DNA from: Sporosarcina sp.
GTDB lineage: Bacteria; Bacillota; Bacilli; Bacillales_A; Planococcaceae
DNA: 8,986 nucleotides
Direction of reading: 5' to 3'
Assembly (NCBI GenBank): GCA_029263945.1
Contig: JARIDM010000277.1
Coordinates: 1-8,986 of the forward strand
Of this stretch, positions 5,541-8,986 are shown one piece after another. A model generated the notes under the pieces. That model was given only the letters and a program-made list of their open reading frames with translations. It was not told where the DNA came from and made no database searches. The position numbers and the translations under genes were made by a program. How positions within the stretch are numbered: the first letter of the stretch is position 1; every line of letters starts with the position of its first letter.

Positions 5541-6959
5541 ATGGATATATCTACTGTGACTTCTTCCATGTTTGCATTTTATGGATACATTATATTGGTC
5601 TACATGATAATCGTTTTAATCGCTTATACATCTATGCTGATCGTTGCTTTGGTGCAATTAAAAAAAGAACATCGACTGGATAAGCATATGATCGACGAAG
5701 AAAATATAAAGTCACTTTACGCTCAACCCGTTTCTATTATAGTGCCTGCTTATAATGAGGAAGCAGGCATTATTAGTAATGTGTTTAGTTTGTTAACGCT
5801 ACATTATCCACAGTACGAAGTCATTGTCGTAAATGACGGATCATCTGACGCAACAGAAGCAATTATGATTGAGCACTTTCAAATGAAACCCGTTAAACGA
5901 ACCGTTCGAATGTTACTTGAAACAGAACCCTATGGGCAAATCTTCCAATCAGAGATTCATCCTAACCTTTCCCTCTTAACGAAGGAAAACGGTGGAAAAG
6001 CAGATGCACTAAATGCTGGGATTAACCTCTCAAGATTTCCCTATTTCTGTTCGATGGACGGGGATTCAATTCTAGATGAGTCCTCTTTAATCCGCGTGAT
6101 GAAACCAATTATTGAATCCAATAAAAAAGTTATCGCTACGGGGGGGAATGTTCGGATTGCAAATGGATCAGACGTTCAAATGGGGAAAGTAACCAATGTT
6201 CACTTACCTTCTGAAACGCTCGTTGTAATGCAAATCATTGAATATATGCGTGCATTCTTCATGGGCAGAATTGCGTTAAGTCGCCATAATTTAGTACTCA
6301 TTATCTCTGGGGCTTTTAGTGTGTTTTCTAAGCAAGAAGTAATTGACGTCGGTGGTTATTCACGTAAAACAGTTGGAGAAGATATGGAACTTGTTGTGAG
6401 ACTCCATCACCAAGCTAGAAAAGATCAACATGAGAAGGAAATCGTTTTTACGCCAGATCCAGTTTGTTGGACAGAATCTCCAGCTGATTTTGCTGGCCTG
6501 CGCATGCAAAGAAAACGATGGCATCAAGGGTTAGCTGAAAGTTTATGGGCGCATAAAACAATGCTGTTAAATCCGAAATATGGTAGCGTTGGCATGGTCT
6601 CTTTTCCTTATTTCTTTTTCATTGAATTGTTAGGGCCTGTTATTGAATTATCCGGGTATTTGTTTATGTTAATTTCTATTTTCATGGGAGATGCCCATCT
6701 CTTGTTTGCAGTCATGCTCGGCATGCTATTTATTTTATACGGCTCCATGTTCTCCATGACTTCCGTCTTACTAGATGCATGGAGCCAAGATACTTTCCCT
6801 AAAATTCAAGACTTAACGCGTCTACTCATATTATCCTTAACAGAGGCGTTGTGGTATCGCCCCCTCACATTAATCTGGCGAGTCGAAGGGATTTTAGCGG
6901 CGATGCGTGGCAAAAGAAGTTGGGGAACGATTGAACGTCGTGGACTAGAAAATAAATAA
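5541..6959 (+). CDS. Processive membrane glycosyltransferase, family 2 (polysaccharide synthase)
   Basis: This is 472 residues; AAAGGGGGG (5525-5533) precedes the ATG at good spacing, four bases after the previous stop. An N-terminal membrane helix (about 13-38) is followed by a cytoplasmic GT-A domain: VSIIVPAYNEE (64-74), VNDGSSD (97-103, D99), KENGGKADALNAG (148-160), MDGDS (172-176, DxD with D173 and D175), GED (279-281, the likely catalytic base region) and QRKRW (323-327, the QxxRW motif of processive synthases). Several hydrophobic helices follow at about 350-425. The layout resembles cellulose, hyaluronan and poly-N-acetylglucosamine synthases (BcsA, HasA, IcaA/PgaC), which link UDP-sugars and pass the chain through their own membrane part. 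All catalytic motifs are intact. About 30 residues between the D99 and DxD motifs (112-142) look like an insertion. No PilZ domain is visible, so any c-di-GMP control must come through a partner. The sugar cannot be read from the sequence. Confidence 0.93.
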   Translation: MDISTVTSSMFAFYGYIILVYMIIVLIAYTSMLIVALVQLKKEHRLDKHMIDEENIKSLYAQPVSIIVPAYNEEAGIISNVFSLLTLHYPQYEVIVVNDGSSDATEAIMIEHFQMKPVKRTVRMLLETEPYGQIFQSEIHPNLSLLTKENGGKADALNAGINLSRFPYFCSMDGDSILDESSLIRVMKPIIESNKKVIATGGNVRIANGSDVQMGKVTNVHLPSETLVVMQIIEYMRAFFMGRIALSRHNLVLIISGAFSVFSKQEVIDVGGYSRKTVGEDMELVVRLHHQARKDQHEKEIVFTPDPVCWTESPADFAGLRMQRKRWHQGLAESLWAHKTMLLNPKYGSVGMVSFPYFFFIELLGPVIELSGYLFMLISIFMGDAHLLFAVMLGMLFILYGSMFSMTSVLLDAWSQDTFPKIQDLTRLLILSLTEALWYRPLTLIWRVEGILAAMRGKRSWGTIERRGLENK

Positions 6960-6994
6960 CAATACCTGCACAAGTTTTTGGAGGTATTGTTATT
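6955..6994. terminator. Hairpin between convergent operons, probable bidirectional terminator
   Basis: AATAACAATACCT (6955-6967) is a perfect 13-base inverted repeat of AGGTATTGTTATT (6982-6994), with a 14-base loop. The left arm overlaps the TAA stop of the glycosyltransferase gene. On the minus strand the stem is followed by TATTTATTTTC, a fair U-rich tail, so it ends the transporter/epimerase operon. On the plus strand the tail is poor (CTAATAAGC), so termination there may be weaker. Confidence 0.75.
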
Positions 6995-7004
6995 CTAATA
7001 AGCT

Positions 7005-7421
7005 TCAATTATTTACTGGATAACTACAAAGTTCAATAAGTGTTCCCTCTGTAGAAGCTGGGTTCACATAGATCAGTCTTCGTCCACGTGCATTGGTGCG
7101 TAAGGTATCTTCTAGAAAGCGCACGCCTTTGGTTTTCGCTTCAAGAATCGCTTTATCCAGATCGTCAACACGGTAGGCAACATGATGAACCCCCTTCCCC
7201 TTTTGCTTTATAAACCGAGCAATGGGGGAATTTTTGTTTGTTGGTTCTAATAACTCAATAATCCTGTCATTTGTTTTTACAACTGCAACATGCACCTCGA
7301 CACCTGGTGCTTCGCTTGTATAACGATCTACAATCTCGCCGTTTAATACATCGGTGTAAAAAGGAAGCGCGTCTTCAATACTTCTCACTGCGATTCCAAG
7401 ATGATCAAGTACATAGTCCAT
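7005..7421 (-). CDS. mce: Methylmalonyl-CoA epimerase-like VOC-family protein
   Basis: This is 138 residues, the usual length for the family, with GGGAG (7432-7436) nine bases before the ATG. The protein is a two-module VOC (glyoxalase/epimerase) fold. Expected metal ligands are all present: H7 in LDHLGIAV, E56 in IIELLEP, H80 in GVHHVAY and E130 in TLIELC. The stretches ELLEPTNKNSPIARF (56-70), GKGVHHVAYRVDD (75-87) and the C-terminal LIELC (128-132) are characteristic of methylmalonyl-CoA epimerases. Those interconvert (2R)- and (2S)-methylmalonyl-CoA in propionyl-CoA metabolism. No mutase or propionyl-CoA carboxylase gene lies alongside, so the exact substrate is less certain, and another VOC activity is possible. 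It follows the MFS transporter gene after 39 bases on the same strand and ends just before the shared hairpin. Confidence 0.85.
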   Translation of the reverse strand: MDYVLDHLGIAVRSIEDALPFYTDVLNGEIVDRYTSEAPGVEVHVAVVKTNDRIIELLEPTNKNSPIARFIKQKGKGVHHVAYRVDDLDKAILEAKTKGVRFLEDTLRTNARGRRLIYVNPASTEGTLIELCSYPVNN

Positions 7422-7460
7422 TCAGCATCTCTCCCTTCTAACTGTATCCTTAAATAGCGA

Positions 7461-8750
7461 TTAATCAGTACCTTTCTGTTCTTTTAGTCGTACCCATATC
7501 ATTAACGGAATGAATAAGAGCCCTAAATAAGCACCGATAAGACCGAGGACACCAAAACTTGAGTAAGCAACAATCATTCCAGACAACAAGCCACCAACCG
7601 TACCCGCTAATGCGACCCACACATCCACAGCACCTTGTGTTTTAGCTCTTGTCTTCATATCCGTTGCGTCAATAATAATCGCAGTCCCACTGATTAAGCC
7701 AAAATTCCAACCTAATCCCAACAACATTAAAGCAACGATAATCCAAAACAAAGAATCCCCAGGCGCATATGCCGCCAAAATGCCGGACAATGCCAATGTC
7801 AAACCTGAGGCAATGACCATAATTGGACGTCCGATTTTATCGACAAGCATTCCTGTCACAAGTGACGGTAAATACATCGCAGCAATATGTAAACCAATTA
7901 CCATGCCTACTGCTGATAATGCCGCACCATGACTTTGCATATGAATCGGGGTCATCGTCATAATCGCAACCATAACCATATGCGATAAAATAAGCACAAG
8001 CGCACCCACAATGATGCCTAATCGATTCACAGTATTAGTGATTCCTTGACCTGCGTCAACAGCTAATTGGTGAATCTTTTTTTCCTTTGCAATTGCAATT
8101 GCTTTTGCGACTAAAAATGGATCGGGTCGTAAGAATAATAGGAAAATAAAACCTGCAAGTAAATAAGCGACAGCTGCTAAAATGAAAGGGCCCGATAAAG
8201 CTGGTAGCCCAAAAACTTCTGCAAATTTACCCATCGGCGTCACTAAATTTGGCCCCGCAACAGCACCAAACGTTGTAGAAACCATGGCGATACTAATCGC
8301 AGTAGCCCGTTGCTTTTCATTTGCCAAATCAGCACCTGCATAGCGCGCTTGTAAATTTGTTGACGTTCCAGCGCCGTAAATAAACAAAGCGAGAAATAAC
8401 AAGTAGACATTTCCCATCGCAGCTGCAATGACAACGCCGATCGCACCTAGGCCACCAGCGATGAAACCGATGGACAAACCATATCTACGTCCATGACGCT
8501 GCGAGATCCGTCCTACTACGAAGGCGGCAAATGCTGAACCTAACGTAAATAGTGCAGCTGGAAGTCCGGCTGAACTTTCTGACCCCAACATTTCTTGCGC
8601 AAGCAAAGCCCCAACCGTGATCCCAGCTGCAAGTCCAGCACCGCCGAAAATTTGCGAAAGAACAACAACTACTAAAGAACGCTTGTAGAGCGATTGCTGT
8701 GCTTCAGTTGAATTTACGTACAGTGCTAGGTCTTCTGAATTCTTTTTCAT
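7461..8750 (-). CDS. Major facilitator superfamily transporter, 12-helix type
   Basis: This is 429 residues, typical for a 12-helix MFS carrier, hydrophobic throughout apart from a charged central loop (about 208-240). Motif A in the loop between helices 2 and 3 reads GRISQRHGRRYGL (80-92). Its counterpart in the second half is GMLVDKIGR (300-308). GPNLVTP (166-172) in the first half and MTMTPIHM (264-271) in the second are also family-like. The domain order and the charged motifs suggest a proton-linked exporter or uptake carrier in the cytoplasmic membrane; the substrate cannot be read from the sequence. The start at 8750 is supported by GAGGAG seven bases upstream (8758-8763). The gene is probably co-transcribed with the epimerase-like gene downstream. 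An open frame within it on the same strand (8243-8446) is a shadow. Confidence 0.9.
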   Translation of the reverse strand: MKKNSEDLALYVNSTEAQQSLYKRSLVVVVLSQIFGGAGLAAGITVGALLAQEMLGSESSAGLPAALFTLGSAFAAFVVGRISQRHGRRYGLSIGFIAGGLGAIGVVIAAAMGNVYLLFLALFIYGAGTSTNLQARYAGADLANEKQRATAISIAMVSTTFGAVAGPNLVTPMGKFAEVFGLPALSGPFILAAVAYLLAGFIFLLFLRPDPFLVAKAIAIAKEKKIHQLAVDAGQGITNTVNRLGIIVGALVLILSHMVMVAIMTMTPIHMQSHGAALSAVGMVIGLHIAAMYLPSLVTGMLVDKIGRPIMVIASGLTLALSGILAAYAPGDSLFWIIVALMLLGLGWNFGLISGTAIIIDATDMKTRAKTQGAVDVWVALAGTVGGLLSGMIVAYSSFGVLGLIGAYLGLLFIPLMIWVRLKEQKGTD

Positions 8751-8770
8751 AAAATAACTCCTCTATTCCC

Positions 8771-8791
8771 TCATCAAATGATTAATGATCA
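8771..8791. promoter_or_regulatory. Overlapping short dyads upstream of the transporter gene, possible operator
   Basis: TCATCAAATGA (8771-8781) is a dyad with TCAT/ATGA arms, and TGATTAATGATCA (8779-8791) carries TGAT/ATCA ends. They lie between the candidate -10 box and the ribosome binding site of the MFS gene, where a repressor site would be effective. The dyads are short, AT-rich and imperfect, and no regulator gene is visible, so confidence is low. Confidence 0.25.
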
Positions 8792-8803
8792 CTTTCATTG
8801 TTT

Positions 8804-8830
8804 AGCATAGCAAATAGATTGTCGCTACAA
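8804..8830 (-). promoter_or_regulatory. Candidate promoter of the transporter/epimerase operon
   Basis: On the reverse strand TGCTATGCT (8804-8812) reads as an extended -10 element (TGn plus TATGCT). TTGTAG (8825-8830) lies upstream with a short 15-base spacer. The extended -10 could compensate for the poor spacing. This is a candidate only. Confidence 0.35.
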
Positions 8831-8867
8831 GGCCAACATTGCTCACGCAGCGCTTGTTCAATAAAAT

Positions 8868-8905
8868 AGATCCTGCGTCGGGGCTTAACCCCCAACGCAG
8901 GATCT
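8868..8905 (-). terminator. Rho-independent terminator of the partial gene at the right edge
   Basis: AGATCCTGCGT (8868-8878) pairs perfectly with ACGCAGGATCT (8895-8905). An inner GGGG/CCCC pairing surrounds a small loop, giving a strong GC-rich stem. On the minus strand it is followed by ATTTTATT, a U-rich tail; on the plus strand the tail is poor. The stem begins 12 bases after the TGA at 8918, which supports a minus-strand gene ending there. Confidence 0.85.
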
Positions 8906-8917
8906 GTCTTATAACCT

Positions 8918-8986
8918 TCATCGGACCTTCGTTCGTTTAAAAAACTTTTGCACTTCAATTAAATTAAGTAGTTGATCAAAAGCATC
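8918..8986 (-). CDS. C-terminal fragment of an unidentified protein (5'-truncated by window edge)
   Basis: Reading the minus strand from the window edge gives 22 sense codons and a TGA (8918-8920). The end of the protein reads LNLIEVQKFFKRTKVR, an amphipathic helix with a basic tail. The strong terminator just downstream supports this being the end of a real gene. The visible part is too short to assign a family. Confidence 0.5.
   Translation of the reverse strand, partial: DAFDQLLNLIEVQKFFKRTKVR

Noticed and set aside
842..6959. Assignment of the operon as a pel, ica or bcs locus
   Set aside because: Only the synthase type and the receptor logic are shared. No PelF, PelG, PelA, IcaB, BcsB or PilZ-like sequence is present, so naming it after a known locus would be misleading.
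8782..8986. Mobile element or attachment site at the right end, because of the strong inverted repeat
   Set aside because: The inverted repeat has a U-rich tail on one side and lies 12 bases past a stop codon, which fits a terminator; there is no transposase or target duplication.

Overview
The window looks like chromosomal DNA from a low-GC Bacillota, most likely of the order Bacillales. The grounds are moderate-to-low GC, strong AAGGAG/AAAGGGGGG ribosome binding sites, tightly packed operons, hairpin terminators, and protein sequences resembling Bacillaceae/Planococcaceae families. The genus cannot be fixed from the sequence. No tRNA, rRNA, CRISPR array, insertion sequence or phage gene was seen.

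Layout. (1) Positions 1-650, minus strand: the N-terminal part of a membrane-anchored or secreted TIM-barrel, glycosidase-like protein whose 3' end lies outside the window. (2) Positions 651-841: a divergent intergenic region with candidate promoter elements. (3) Positions 842-6959, plus strand: a compact five-gene operon with gaps of at most 14 bases and one ATGA overlap. It encodes a cysteine-free secreted or anchored protein with an amidotransferase-like look; a membrane protein with four tandem dual-specificity-phosphatase-like modules, only the first of which keeps HCX5R; a cytoplasmic protein joining a degenerate GGDEF domain to a receiver-like domain; a membrane-anchored HEAT-repeat protein; and a processive membrane family 2 glycosyltransferase with all the D, DxD, ED and QxxRW motifs. 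(4) Positions 6955-6994: a 13-bp hairpin between convergent operons. (5) Positions 7005-8750, minus strand: an MFS transporter followed by a methylmalonyl-CoA epimerase-like VOC protein, probably one transcript. (6) Positions 8868-8905: a minus-strand terminator. It lies 12 bases past the stop of a further minus-strand gene, of which only the last 22 codons are visible (8918-8986).

How the genes may work together. The five-gene operon reads as a self-contained exopolysaccharide synthase system. The glycosyltransferase would polymerise and perhaps extrude a glycan. The degenerate GGDEF protein has lost its catalytic GGDEF (SAPNP instead) but keeps an RxxD inhibitory-site motif at the correct spacing, so it is a good candidate cyclic-di-GMP receptor. 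Its receiver half carries Asn at the phosphoacceptor position. The HEAT protein could be the scaffold linking this sensor to the synthase. The phosphatase-repeat protein and the first protein are predicted to sit largely outside the membrane. The divergent TIM-barrel protein could trim the product. The logic parallels known c-di-GMP-controlled polysaccharide operons (ydaJKLMN of B. subtilis, pss of Listeria, pel). However, no Bcs/Pel/Ica partner genes are present, and the phosphatase-repeat, pseudo-GGDEF-receiver and HEAT parts are not ones I can match to a characterised system. This operon is the main candidate for something undescribed.
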